The notes under the pieces: model-generated | What the model saw: only the letters and a program-made list of their open reading frames with translations | What the model was told of the DNA's origin: nothing | Databases searched by the model: none | Assembly (NCBI RefSeq): GCF_024586455.1 | Contig: NC_065922.1 | Coordinates: forward strand, 76,491,106 to 76,555,105 | DNA from: Bactrocera neohumeralis | Lineage: Eukaryota; Arthropoda; Insecta; Diptera; Tephritidae | DNA: 64,000 nt | Direction: 5' to 3' | Program-made: the position numbers and the translations under genes | Part shown: piece after piece, positions 34,641-47,270 of the stretch | Layout of the letters: each line of letters begins with the position of its first letter | Position numbering within the stretch: position 1 is the first letter of the stretch

Positions 34641-37320
34641 CCAACAACTCCAGTAATTTATGATTGAAATTCTGCAATCAAGCTGAGTCGGTTTTTTTAC
34701 TCTTCAACAGAATTAAGTGAACAAGAAAAGCGCACACCGGTCACTGCTTTCTCACACGATCCGTCGCGGTTAGCCACAACAAGGAAGGCATAAATCAATC
34801 TACGTACACGAAAAGCGGCTAACCCACGCGAAGTACGCGCTTAGAACAAGTCTATAAGCGCATAAGAGCCGCACCCACGTCAGTTCTCCTGGCTGACACA
34901 ACTGACAGTTGCTTGGCGCTGGCGCGGGTGGGCGCTGACAACGCACTCTCAAACACACCAATGCAAGTTTTTCTAAGATTTAAAACTGTCGCAGTGACAT
35001 TTTGAAATCGTAGACGCAGATAAAGCGGCGGTAATGGGGACAATGCGCGCTGGGTAAGCAGAACTTCAAATTAAAGTCATTAATCAAAATGAAAAACTTA
35101 ATCCCGCGAACATACAGCGCGCAACAGTGCGAACAAAAGGCGACAGCGGAGAATGTGAGGCGTGTGGGTGCAGAGTGTAAGCAACAATGAGAGCATATAA
35201 CATTTCGAAATCAAGTCTAATGGTGAGTAAACTAAATTTTCTACTAAAAAAGAAATCAGAAGCGTTTGAGTGACATCATAAATGGAACTGATAACAAAGA
35301 AAACGAGATTATGGAGTACAAAAGTTATGGAAAGAAAATAGTGATGAGCTAAAAATCGGTATTGAAGGAAGCGTAAAAAACTATAAGAGAGAAGAATTGT
35401 TTGAGAGCTGTGGAACTTAGCTGCAGATGGTTCCATAATAGCAAAAGAGGTCCACGGAGTCTTACGCTCTAGTAATTGCCTAGTAATTGCCGACTACAGT
35501 AGCCATAGAGCTTGAAGTGCTCTTTTCGGAAGGATAGTACACCGGCATAAAATCTGTGCGAAAATTAAACACAGTACGTCTATAAACAAGGTTAAGCCAA
35601 CACAGTCTCTTGTTTAAGACACTTTTTACTTACACAAGAGATGCGAGACTGCTTCTCAACCGTTATAAGCAATAAAGAAGAGTTGAGCAAATAAACTTCA
35701 CTGCGCTTGCGGTTAAAGTGCTATAAAGTAAACTCAAATATTGCAGCGGCCACTTCACCGCCAACGTGCAAATGACTAAAGTGCCGGCAACTCGCACATT
35801 ATTGCAAAAACAACCAGCAAGCCGGGCATTGAGCCGACATTCTGACAACTGACAACTTACAAGCGAATTCAATTCAATTGCGCACAACGCTCCGAGCCCG
35901 TTGCTGCCAAACTGCGAACAACTAGTTAGATAGTTAATAGTGCAACAACACTAAAACTGCTGTACTTGAACACTAAGCCCGGCCCAGCTTTGGAGAGTGC
36001 GGCCTCGCGCTCGTTGCACGTCCGTCTAACATTGACCATTCGCACACAGCATTCGGTCAGCGCTGTCAATAGTTTAAGTACGAGCATACAATGAGACCAC
36101 AGGCATACTTCACTCACTCCAACACAGCGGCATACAACTAAGTAAGCAATGCAGTCCAAGTTTATGGACACTTAAGTGGCCCGCTGCCTCGGATAATACA
36201 CTTGAAAATCGTATCAATAGTCGTGGCGAAGTAGCAATTCAATGCCGTACGAAACCGGCAAAATGGAAGCGCGCGCAGAGTTGTGCAGGGACGCGGCGCA
36301 GGCAGCGAGTGAAGAGCTGCGTCAATGGTGCAGTTAAAAGGTGAAATTTTCAATGATCTTTTATGTGCCAATTGCATGTGAAAAGTGTGTAAAATAAAAG
36401 GAGCAAAGCGCGGACAGAAGACGGAAATGCGCAGCAATCAGTTTTTCTCGACTGACGGGTTTTGCGCGTAATTGAAAGAAGCTCATTGCGTTAGTCGGAC
36501 AGAATGTTGTAGGAAGATATCCATTGAGTGCATAAAAGAAGGAAGATCGTAAGATGGATAACGCAGGAAAATAAAGAAGAAGAATGACGGAAATGCATGC
36601 AATGAAAGTGGATAATTTGGGAGCTAAGTACAAGCTCCAGCGGAAAATGAAATGAGCTCGATGTGCGAACAGGACCTATTGGGTTGGAATCAACCGGTAC
36701 AGAGCGACGGCGTCAAGAGGTCTATAAAGCGCAATGTTTAAGGAAGGCTGGTAAATGCCGGAAATTCTGAGTTCGAGACATGCGAACCATAAACGAAATA
36801 TTTTTGGAAAAGAAGACTAAATTTCTACTGCAAAAATATAGAGATCATATCCGACACACAGCACTGTTTTAACTATTTTTTGCTCTTGCTGTTAAGCAAC
36901 CTTGAACGAGTTTGTGATCGCTGTTCAAACTTGATTCCATAAGCTCTCCAAAGTCGCAGTTCGTTTTGAAAGAAGTAGGATGAGGTTTAAGGAAAACGCT
37001 TGAAAAGCTGCTTTGAAGTTCCAATTAATATCTTTAATGAGGTACGAAAAAACTTTCATTTCAAGATTTTCTTACCGTCCAGTGGATGCAAAATTTGGTT
37101 GTCGATATTGTAGCACCAGAAAACATCCCTAAAATAGTTTAGAGGAATGTTGTCGAGTTAACAGAACTTCGCTGGATGAAAATCCGGGTCCGTTTCGGTT
37201 TCGTAGACCCGACCGTCTTGGGAACGGTGGCAAATTTTGTGATATCTCGCGATTACTCTGGTCTGGGTGATATTGACAAACTTAACTTCCTATTATCTTT
37301 CGTTTTGACTTCGCCGACAA
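34640..37320. other. Unique non-coding DNA
   Basis: Nothing recognised. Purine-rich on the + strand at 35170-35420 and 36400-36620, so minus-strand frames are open by composition. No transposon protein or RNA gene was seen. Confidence 0.45.
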
Positions 37321-37800
37321 ATAACTTGTAAGTTAGGTGAAGTTTAAGACCGCTTATATCCGGTCTACAAATTAAAATTCGTAGCCCTTGAGTATAAGAC
37401 CAAGGTGAAGAGCAAACGACCACCCAGTTTACAAACGGAAGAATAGGACTCAAATAAGGTTCCTAAGGCGGATTACAAATTAAAGTTCACAGTCTTTGAG
37501 TATAGGAAATAAGTAAGATTCTTAAGATCACTTCTATCCAGTTTACAACTCGCAGTTCTTGAGTTTAGGACCCAAATAAAAATCTTAAGATCACTTCTAA
37601 CCAGATTACGAAATAAAACTCGCAGTCCTTGAGTATGGACCCAAGTAGGGTTCATAAGACCACTCAGTTTACAAATTAAAATTCTCACTCCTTTAATATA
37701 GAACCTAAGAAAAATTCTTAAGATCACTTCTATCCAGTTTACGAAATAAAACTCGAAGGCCTTCAGTATAGAACCTAAGTAAGGTTGGACCCATTTTGAA
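37320..37800. repeat. Degenerate tandem array, ~65-70-bp unit
   Basis: Six diverged units share the frame 'gtttacaaattaaaactcgcagtccttgagtatagaacccaagtaag..cttaagatcacttctatcca'. Unit anchors lie at about 37365, 37471, 37541, 37605, 37668 and 37738. A 140-codon minus-strand frame across it is a product of the repeat and is not called as a gene. Confidence 0.75.
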
Positions 37801-39665
37801 AACTCTTTTACTAAATAATAGCATGATTTCCTTAAGTTCCTCAAATAGTTAAAGAATTCTTCGTTAAAGATACCCTTACTGTTTATTCTTGCCATTTATC
37901 TTGCTAGTGAGTGATCTAAAAATATTCTTTGTCATCTTCTGCTTGCTTTAAATTATGAATTATTACCTTAAACCCTGCCGCACATTAATATTACTAAGCT
38001 TCCACCAGCAGCCACCATAATCCACCGCCAACACTTTGACTGTGACAAATCTGCTTCGCCCGCTCTCCAGCAGCAGCGCCGGCAAAAGCAAAACTATCAT
38101 GGCATCAGCTGCCAACGCTATATAGAAGCTAGGTCTGTCTGTCTGTCGTTCCGTCCGTCATATGCCACATTCAGCGCACACACAGAGCACCGCAACCACA
38201 AAAGACAGACAAGTACGAGTGAAAAATTAATGAAAGTATACCATAGCGAGGTATTTAACTGTCATTAGGTGGGGGTTTTGGGGGGTGAGTTGCAAATATA
38301 CATATGTATACCGAGAGGGAGCTAGCAAAAGGGATGATGAGCAAAAAATTAGACAAAATAATTACAAATGCAATTATGTTAAGCATTAAAATTACATGTT
38401 GTTGTCCATATGTTGCACGTACAGCGTTGCATGTAATGCAAAGCGTATTTGTGTTGCACACAGCCGCCGCAGACGCCACCGCAGCAGCTTTCCAATCTAA
38501 TCATTCAGCTAGTCATGCAGTCGCCCACTCTTCCCGGTGCCATTAGTCAAACAACCATACACACACACACTCGAATCGGGCAAACAACTATTCATGCTTG
38601 CTCAAGCAATATTGCTGCTGTCATCGTCATCAGCCACAGTCGGAGTGAAGGAAGCACACGTAGACGGAGCACGACGTTCCCTTATTCTTATATAGTTGGG
38701 TATTTGCGTACACTGGTCGGCATTACAGGAGGCACAGGTCGAAAATAAAGTCGCAAGGTCGTTCGGAGATCTGGAAGCGAACATCGAGTTTCGAGATCAA
38801 AAAAGTTTGGAAGAGAATTTTTTCTTGCAAAGCTGAGACCATAATCTATATAAATTGAGGGTGGGCAGTTGGTTCCCATCTAGTTTGGACAGCTTAGTCC
38901 CGTTTTCCATAACTTTGGGAACTCTGCTTTCAGCTGCGTTATGTCTCTCAACCTCTTTTGAATATCTTTCTTCTTCTTCCTCAGCACATTCGATAATGTT
39001 CTACCTCCGTGGACTCGCATTTTCATGCCAAAAATTCGATCCTTTGCTCCTTTCGCCGAGTATTCGCCAGCACCCCGAGGTACTTAGCCCATTATGCGTT
39101 TGCTTTTGCTTCAGCTCTCCCACTTCCACATGCGCTCGCTCCTTCTACGCTTTCTTATGCGCATTTACTTTCTTGTGTGTTGCTTGCAACAAAATGACGT
39201 TGATAATAGTTCTTTTGGCTGTAAGTGCCACTACAAGTTGTAGTTGAATGAGCTGCAGTGTGTGGTTGGGCGCTTGTTGCATGGCTTGTGTGGCAGAGTG
39301 TAAGTTTTTCTTCCACTTGCTGCCTGCCGTGGACACTCACAGCAACGTTGTCGCACGTTCATCTGTCTTCCGCATTGCAAGCAAGCACTAAAGAGGAAAA
39401 AATTTTAAGAAACTTCTTTGCCAGCTGCATGTGTGTGTGTATGTGCGTTTCTCTATTCATTAGGCGCCTTCTCTGTCGCTTTTTCATGTTCATAGAAATA
39501 TTTTTTACCAGTTTCTTTCAGTTGTGCCCCAGAATTCCATTCATTGCGTATGCTTGCAGCTTCTTGTTGCTCGCTCCCTCGGTAACTGCCACTTCTTGTT
39601 CGTCAATTTCCTTATTCTGCCTTTCACTTAAATTGTTTCTGCCTGGCTTCAACTCACAGACGGCT
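37800..39665. other. Unique non-coding DNA
   Basis: Contains TCTG/TCCG tetranucleotide runs near 38133-38158 and (CA)n near 38561-38571. The + strand is pyrimidine-rich from 38900 to 39660, giving open frames of 130 and 139 codons with low-information translations. No gene is called. Confidence 0.45.
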
Positions 39666-40440
39666 TTATTGAAATAAGAAAAAAATTTCAGAAAAATATT
39701 TTCTTTAATTTGTTAAAATTATTGTAAATTACTTACAATTTAATTTGACTGAAATTAAATATAAATTAATTTTCTTAATTATTTTTTTAGTTAAATTAAT
39801 TAATTTTTTAATTAGATTATTTACTCATAAAAATTAATTTAATTAAATGCATTAAAAAATTATCAAAATTAATTAATTAATCTTTTGAAATAATTTGTTA
39901 ATTTATCATTGTTATGTAATTAATTTTTGTCAAATTTTTAAATATTTATTTTTAATTTTTTTTATTAATTATTTATTTGTTAATTATCAAAATTAATGAA
40001 CTAATTTTTTGTAATAATTACATAATGAATTAATATAAATATTAAAAAAAAATTAGCGAATTAATTTTGTCCTAATTAATTTTTGTTAAAATATATTTAT
40101 TTTTTTTATTTTTTTAATTTTTTTATACTTAAGATAATATTAAATAATTGACTTTATTATATTAAACATTAAAACTAATTTAATTAACTACATTACTTAT
40201 AAAAATTAGTTTAATTAAATGCATTAAAAAATGAATTAAGTAATTAAAAAAATTAGAATAATTAATTTAATATTTCTTTACATAAATTAAAAAAAAATAT
40301 CAATTGTTTTCAAAATTATTAAATTAATTATTTTAAATTTTTAATTAATTACTTAACTTTTTTAAATTATATTTCTTAACTCCTATTTTGTTAAGTTTTC
40401 TAAGTATTTATTCTAAATTTTTTCTTAAATTTTATAACAA
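39665..40440. repeat. AT-rich low-complexity block
   Basis: Dominated by taattaattt and aattaaat words plus A and T runs. There is an obvious sharp change to mixed sequence at about 40440. Confidence 0.75.
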
Positions 40441-41225
40441 ATTGTCACTGCCCAAAATGGCTCTTCATAATGCGCTTCAGCTCTGACAGCTGCTGCATAA
40501 TCTTTTCTCTTGCCTATTCCTTCATCTACAACATGTATTCGTAACTCCAGACATACACATGTACATAACATGTCGAGTAGCCCATATCTATCAGTTCGCC
40601 TACCGTCAGACGTCGCCGCATGCTGCACACAAAAGCGCTTTGTCAGCTCTTTTCAAATTATGAAAATATTTATTTACAAGCACATAAATATAAACGCCGT
40701 GCTGTGCTGTGCTGTGCTATGCGTGTAAGTCTGTCAGTGGCTGTGTGTCACCCTCGCAGAGAACTGCACACAATTGCATTGAAAAGTTTTAACGATTTTT
40801 GGCATTTCACAATTGTTGGCAGTTTGCGAAAAAAACGATGAAAAAGATAAATAAATTTAAAAATTTTTGTCGCTTAAACGAAAAGTGCTGGCAATGCCGT
40901 AGAAAGGATGTGGCACTTGTGAAGTGAAATTAAAGCAAGCCGTCAGCAATTTTTAAATAAGCTCTTGATGAAAAGAAAAAGTTTCAGAATGTTGAAGGGA
41001 AGAAAGGGTTGTAAAGAAGCAGTTTGTGAAAGAAAGTGAAAAAAGATTATAAAAAAGCATATTTCGATGATTAAGAGCACTTTAGGAATACGCAAAACCA
41101 ACAAAGCTTCCATAACACGTTTTCCTATAAAAAATCCATTTGAGCCTTTTGTGAGCTTAATTTAAATTCAAATCACACACCAACAAGCTTAAGCGTTTTT
41201 TGAAAGAAAATTACTTAAAAAGGAC
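40440..41225. other. Unique non-coding DNA
   Basis: Includes a perfect pentanucleotide run (GTGCT)4 at 40699-40718. Otherwise nothing was recognised. Confidence 0.45.
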
Positions 41226-41231
41226 ATTAAA

Positions 41232-41510
41232 GGCTTTTACTTAAAACTATAAAGCTCTAAACAGCTTGGAACCTGTTCCTAACAATAGAGCTTTCACAAA
41301 TATTAAAAGCTTTCATTTAACACTTAAAACCTGTAAAAAATTTGGAATCTACTTTTCAATAGAGCTTTAACAAATATTAAAAGTTTCCACCTAACACTAT
41401 AAAGAACTAGAACTTTTACAAAATTTGAAAGCTTTCATCTAACACTATAAAATTCAAAAAAGCTTGGAACATATTTTTAACAAGAAAGCTTTCACAATTA
41501 TCCGAAAATA
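41232..41510. repeat. Degenerate tandem array, ~75-bp unit
   Basis: About four units share 'tttcatttaacactataaagctct..aacagcttggaacctattttt.aacaatagagctttcacaaatattaaaagc'. Unit starts are near 41236, 41311, 41386 and 41434; the third unit is shortened. The AAAGCTTT word recalls the array at 2730-3790, but I could not show common origin. Confidence 0.7.
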
Positions 41511-43510
41511 GCTATTCCTTTCTGATTACTTTAATCGGTTTTGCCGAGAGCCAGTCCAATGAGACGAAAAGATTAATGTACCTCGACTATAGTGCTGGAC
41601 TCTACAGAGTTTCAAAAAAGAGCCAGACTTAGCAGTACCGTTTTAAAAAGTTTAATCCAAACTATACTCCTTACGATCGAGGTTCCGTTTAGACCCAAAA
41701 GCACCCCAAATGTACTAGGAATGAAAAAGATCACCTTCCATGAAAACGGATTACCACACTAGTAGTGTTTATCGACATGACCCAATAAAGTTTGCTTTTT
41801 TTCATTCTATAACTTGCTTCTTCTGCCTGCATTTCGACCTTGGAAACTGTGCTTTACTAATTCTCTCCCGTTTTTGCGTCAATTCTCTGTCTTTGAGGCA
41901 TAAGCTCGCCTCCTCTTTCACTTTCGTACTCTCACTTTTCTCTCCTCTTTAACGTATTTCCTTAGCAGCAGTCCATGTAATCATCTTACCTTAGTAATGA
42001 CGTAATTTGTCTAGCATCAGCGCCAAAATACGCTATCAGCAATTTAATTATAAGCATGAAATATTTCACTTTTGCTCGCGTTGATGATGAAAGCGATGAT
42101 CATCGTGCAACTCAACGCGATTTTTTACCGAAACAAAATCATGACGCAACTCGGACTGTTTTTCAAACGCAGCCCACTTTCACTGTCACTTTGCCGCCAA
42201 CTGTTCTAACGCGATGTTTGTAAAAAATCGAATCCGTTAGAATGTCAACAACGCTATCAAATTAATTCCAGCATTTTCACGTCCATTTTTTCGCCAACTT
42301 GTTGGGCAGACTGCTGCAGCGCCGACAACAGACTGTGGCAAACAAACCGCATCTAGAGCGCGAGGCTTGAAGAAGCACGGTGGTGTGGTCGCGGACAAGG
42401 TATGCACTTGATTTGTTTGAATTACTCGGCGTCTGCATTCCATGGAGGGGTAGGGCGTATTTCATGTCTGTTCGTACGACAAGCGTCTGTCGCTGCTCGC
42501 TCTATCTATCAGCTTGTCTGTCTGTCTGTTTCCACTTGTCTAACTGACAGCTGAACAGCCAACGTGCCAATGCTCCCCGCGCGCTCACAGCAAAGTCCAC
42601 GTCCACGTTATGCGCATTTAAATTAAAAGTAAATATGGCGACACTGGACAGCCGAAAATGGCAGAGACCACCTTACTTACCCGACGACAAAAGCTGACAA
42701 CCTCCGCTACCAGCATACAAACAGCAGTGTTGCATTACCACACAGCGCTGCATGCCGGTTGAGCGGTGGTGTACACGTCGGCTGCGTTTGGTGGGCGCGC
42801 ATAAAAAGGACCTAAGCAGCTTGCAACTTTTCGACTTGCTGCTGAGCCGCACAAACAGCGAACGCAGTGTTGTCATCCGCACAAGTCCGCTTGTGCCTCA
42901 CCTCTCGTTCCTTTCTGCATTTTCCCACTCACTCTCTTTTCATGCTGGTTTGCGTTTAGTTTGTTTTCGCGTGGCGCGGCCTTCTTGCCAGCGCGTCCTG
43001 CCACGAACAGACCACTGCCTAACCTAGAACTGCATTTATACGCGTTCGCTTTTACTCTGTGTGTGTGTGTGCGTGGATCTAATTTACTTATGGTAATGAA
43101 ATAAAAACTCAATTGTGTGCAAGTGCTCTGTGCTGTATTGAGCAAAAAATAAAGCGGGTCAGCAGGACTTAGCAGCGCGTTCGGAAAAGTCAGCGGCAGC
43201 AAGAACAAAGTATTCGCACGAAGCTTTTCCTTAACTTTCCTATTTATCTAGCAGTTTTTATTGCACCGTTATAACGCATAGTTAAAAGTGGCGAAAGTGG
43301 AAATGTCCTCCCACAGGCTAATCCGTTTAGCGAGTGAGCGAAACTAAAAGATAAAAGGTTCATACAAAATCGTCCATTTGTGTCATTATAGCAAGTTTCG
43401 ATAAGGTGAACAGGGCCCACTGGTCTACATTGTAGACTGTTAAGATAATTCCACTTAAGGAAATCGAGAAAGTGGTTCCATCCTTCTGGAAACTTTGTTA
43501 CAATTTTTAT
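41510..43510. other. Unique non-coding DNA
   Basis: Contains a TCTG tetranucleotide run near 42513-42531 and a (TG)n tract near 43060. GC-richer with CG words at 42290-43010. No coding motif or RNA gene was recognised. Confidence 0.45.
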
Positions 43511-43512
43511 AA

Positions 43513-43860
43513 CTTTGCGTTAATATCTCTTACTCAGTTTCGAAACCTGGTCCCTTTGTTCAAAATGATCACCTCAAGTTAGTTCGGGACAGATATCTCG
43601 TTGTTCCATCGAGCTTAACCTTTTTTAGGCATGTGTCTTCAGTAAATCAGGGCAGTGATTCGCTCCGAATGTACCGAAAAGACACTTATAATCATTCATT
43701 AGACATTTATAAACCAGAAGATGGAAAGCAAGATCAGATTGTCGAAAAAACCATTCTAACCTCGGTTGATAGCAGAGCAAGTTCACTGAATATTACATTG
43801 AGGACTGACAGTTTGGTGGCAAGTAAAGAAATAGTTCGGAGCAAAGTACGTTTGGCTTAG
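43513..43860 (+). other. Open frame of 115 codons, unassigned
   Basis: One + frame stays open from just after a stop at 43510 to a TAG at 43858-43860. Its translation is unusually rich in charged and polar residues for this window, with pieces such as 'VQNDHLKLVRDRYLVVPSS' and 'YNHSLDIYKPEDGKQDQIVE'. It has no ATG near its left end, no recognised domain and no obvious flanking polyadenylation or splice pair apart from 'ccttttttag' at 43619-43628. It could be a terminal exon, a decayed mobile-element frame or chance. Confidence 0.2.
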
Positions 43861-45040
43861 TTTCCGAACAACAAATTTTGTGTAAAATTTTCGAAGCATT
43901 TTCGAAATTTAGTTCTAAACCGTCGAATTCTATCAAGGACGAAAGGGTCAGGTAGCTTCTGTAGACAAGACTTACACGAATTACAAGGTTATTCGCTTTT
44001 TGAAACTATTTGTAGGTACAGAGTTGCCACAGATTGCATCATTTAAGAAAATTCAAAGTGTAGAGTTGCCATACTTTTATTTTCCATTACAGTTTTTACT
44101 TTATAAGTGGGTTAATACCTTAAATTAGCTTTTATCACCTTATTATTAATTTTTCTTTAATTCTTTATATTTTATGATATGGCATATCCCTTAATTTTTG
44201 GAAAAAATTCTTCATGTCACACAATATGGTAACCCTGCCGCTTTATTTAATTGCATTCTAGTTTATATTTACAAATTTTGTGCCGATTTTACATGCAAAA
44301 TTAGCATTTTATTGTATTTAGCAAGCAAATTTTGCCTTTTGTCTCGGTTTGTAAACACAGTCGGGTCGAAAAGTCATGCACACGTCAGCAGGGTTGCATT
44401 TGTTGTTTGCTTGTAATTGCACACAGCGTGTGTGCGCTTCTACATTATTGTCCGTTTTTCTGACATTTTGGCACCGGCTTTTGTGGCAGCCTTTCAGCTA
44501 ACTGTTGTCACAGCACACACACACACGCACACAACTGAATATGTGGACACACATTGTTTACCAAATGCATTCCTGGTTTTTATTTGTATATGCATTAATA
44601 AAACTGTGGTAAATATAACAGCACGTTTTGCTACGCTTTTATATTCATAACTGTTCATTCGTTTTCTCCGCTCTTAGTATTTCTATTTTTCGCCTTTGGT
44701 TTTTGTTTTTGTTCTAGTTACTGGTTACTTGCAATAAATTTCGAAATTGCAAATTTACTATGCACAACCGCATCTTTACAGCAGAATTCTGCTTTGGACA
44801 CTAAGCGGGCGTCAAGTCATAAATTTGCTGAGGTTTCAAGCTAAAATTCATTCACCGCTTTTTTTCGTTCCCAACTGTTTTGTGCAAGAACAGTCGCCTG
44901 ATTTTGTGTTAATGTCATTAATAGTGCACAAGACATTCGATTTTAGCACTAATTTTTTATTGGAATTTCTCAAACCATTTAGGAATCATTTTATCAGAAA
45001 ATTAAAGTTAAAATTATTGTTTTTGTCCGAAAAATTGTCA
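43860..45040. other. Unique non-coding DNA
   Basis: Nothing recognised. T-rich with a (CA)n patch near 44515. Confidence 0.4.
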
Positions 45041-45325
45041 TAACTTGTTTTTTTTTATTTCAATATATTTTTGTTCGAAAATTTTTCAATATCTTTTTTC
45101 GAAAAAAATTTAATTTTTTTTATTTTCAATAGTTTTTTTCGAAAAAATTTTAATTTTTTTTTAATTTCAATATTTTTTTTCGAAATAATTTCAATACTTT
45201 TTTTGAGTACAACTTTTGAATACTTTTTTTTGGAAAAATTTTAAATTCTTTTTTTTTTCAAAAAAATGTCAGTATTTTTTTCGAAAAATTTTCAATACTT
45301 TTTTCGAAAATATTGTAATAATTTT
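45040..45325. repeat. Degenerate ~40-bp tandem array, TTTTTTCGAAAA family
   Basis: The phrase 'tttttttcgaaaaattttcaata' recurs about seven times with variation (near 45070, 45098, 45136, 45176, 45230, 45275 and 45300). It is low complexity with no coding content. Confidence 0.7.
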
Positions 45326-46480
45326 TGTTTCCAGTTTACTTTTAACGGCAGCTGCATTTCAGGCTCCTCATTTTTCAATTAAATTTATTATTTATGAGTA
45401 TTTTTATTTTATGTTTTGTGGCTTACACAAACAAATATTTCTCGGTTTTCTCACGTTGCATAAAGATTTGTATATTACATCAGCCGCTTGTTTGCTTCAG
45501 AAATGTGGCAATTATGCATTTTCGCGTGTCAATTCAAAGCAACTCACTTTAATATAAAAAGCAAACAGCAGAAATTTGAGATGGAAAAAATTAATAAAAA
45601 ATTAAATAAAAAACATTTCACTTTCGCTTTGACCAACATTTCCGGCGTCACGACACACAAAGCAGTGATCGAATTGACAAAAAAGGAAATGGAAAGCAAT
45701 ACCAAATTTTATATGAAAAAAATTGCAGAAAAATGTTGCAATGCAAACAAAAATACATAACCCCGACAGAGGTCGCAAGCGATTTGCCCCGCATAGCCGG
45801 CAAACAAACAGCATTCACTATTTGGTGGCATGAAAAAATAAAAAATTGTAAAAAATAAAAAATTGGGAAAAAAAAAAAAAAAAAAAATAAAATAATAAAA
45901 ATGGAAGGAAAAAAAATAAAATTCATGGCAGTTTTAAACTATGCCATTTTCCGCCTTTGTTTGTTTCCATATTTTTCGGTAATATGTATATTTCTATATA
46001 TATTTATTTGTGTGTGTATTTGTGTGCGCAAAACGCTCGATTTCATTAGTTTTTATTGGTTTATTGCTACTCATTGCCTTTTCGCTTCTTTTTTGTGGCG
46101 TCTTTTATGTACTTTTTTGTGCCATGGATGGCAGTTTTGGGCATGTCGCACACACACACACAGTCGCACATGCGTGCAAACAATGCCTGTCGCTTGCAAC
46201 AATGCGCCAATAAAGCAACAACAAGTCATTTTTAACTGCCTTCACTTTGCGGCTGTGTAACGGTATTTTATTACAGCAAAATCGACGCTGCAGTGTGTGC
46301 CATTGTCTGCTGCTGTGCTGCTGCCACAGTTTCATTATTTGCTTGATGTTTTTTCGGCAATAATGCTTGCCAAATATGCGCACACAGTTTAATGTGCAGA
46401 AATAATTCTTATGTGGATTTTATGGTCGAATCTATGCAATATAAACATCTTCTGTTTGTCTTTAGTTCTATAATTTTTTC
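45325..46480. other. Unique non-coding DNA
   Basis: Contains an uninterrupted A run at about 45869-45887 followed by 'taaaataataaaaatgg', and (CA)n near 46150. No retroelement tail could be tied to the A run. Nothing else was recognised. Confidence 0.4.
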
Positions 46481-47270
46481 CAAAATGTTTATATTTTTTA
46501 TTTTATTAAAATGTTTATTTAAAATTTTTCAAAAATAGATAAATCGGTTCAATGCCAACCCTATCTCCTATACTTAGCCTTTTATTTTTTCTTTTATATT
46601 TTATTTTTTATTTTTTTTTTTTTTGATATTATATATTTATATACATACATATGTATATATTTTTGTTTTTTTAAATTTTTAAAAAAATATTTAATAATAT
46701 TTTGTGCTTTATTTGATGTTTAATTTTACTATATTTCCATATTTTTAACAATTTAAAAAAAATTGTTTTTTATTTATTTAAAAAAAAGTTAAGAAAATAA
46801 ATGTTTTTGGTTGACATAATTTTTTTCGATTTTGGCATTTTAAACTTATTTTCAAAAAATATAGAACTTAATTTTTATCTTATTTTTTTATATTATATTA
46901 AAACTTTTTTTTTATATTTTTTCAAATTTTTACTTGAATTTTTACTTTAAAACTGTTTGAAAAAAAATAATTTGTTTTTTTTTTTCTCTTTTTTGTGTTT
47001 AATTTTAATATATTTCCATAACATTTAAATTTATCTATTTATTTAAAAAAGTTAAGAAAGTATTTTTTTTTTTATCTTTTGATTGACACAATTTTTTTGT
47101 ATTTTTCGTTTTGGACTTTTTAACTTATTTTTTAAAAATTTAAAGATTAGTTTTTAACTTCTTTTTTTTTTGCATTTTTTAATTTGTTTAAATTTTTTAA
47201 TTTTTTTTATTTTAAATTATCTATATTTATTTTAATTTATTATTATTTTTAATTTATTTTTGTCTTGTCG
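46480..47270. repeat. AT-rich low-complexity block with partial duplication
   Basis: T-runs throughout. A phrase set ('ttgtttaattttaatatatttccata', 'ttatttatttaaaaaaagttaagaaa', 'ggttgacataatttttttcgattt') occurs near 46710-46840 and again near 46996-47110, pointing to an old tandem duplication of about 290 bp. Confidence 0.65.

Noticed and set aside
37473..37895. 140-codon frame on the minus strand
   Set aside because: It lies in a degenerate tandem array and its peptide repeats reflect the DNA units. No family was recognised.
38855..39677. Two + strand frames of 130 and 139 codons
   Set aside because: Pyrimidine-rich DNA gives serine-, leucine- and cysteine-rich translations without motifs.
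45865..45900. Poly-A run as a retrotransposon tail
   Set aside because: No reverse-transcriptase or element sequence precedes it and no target-site duplication was found.
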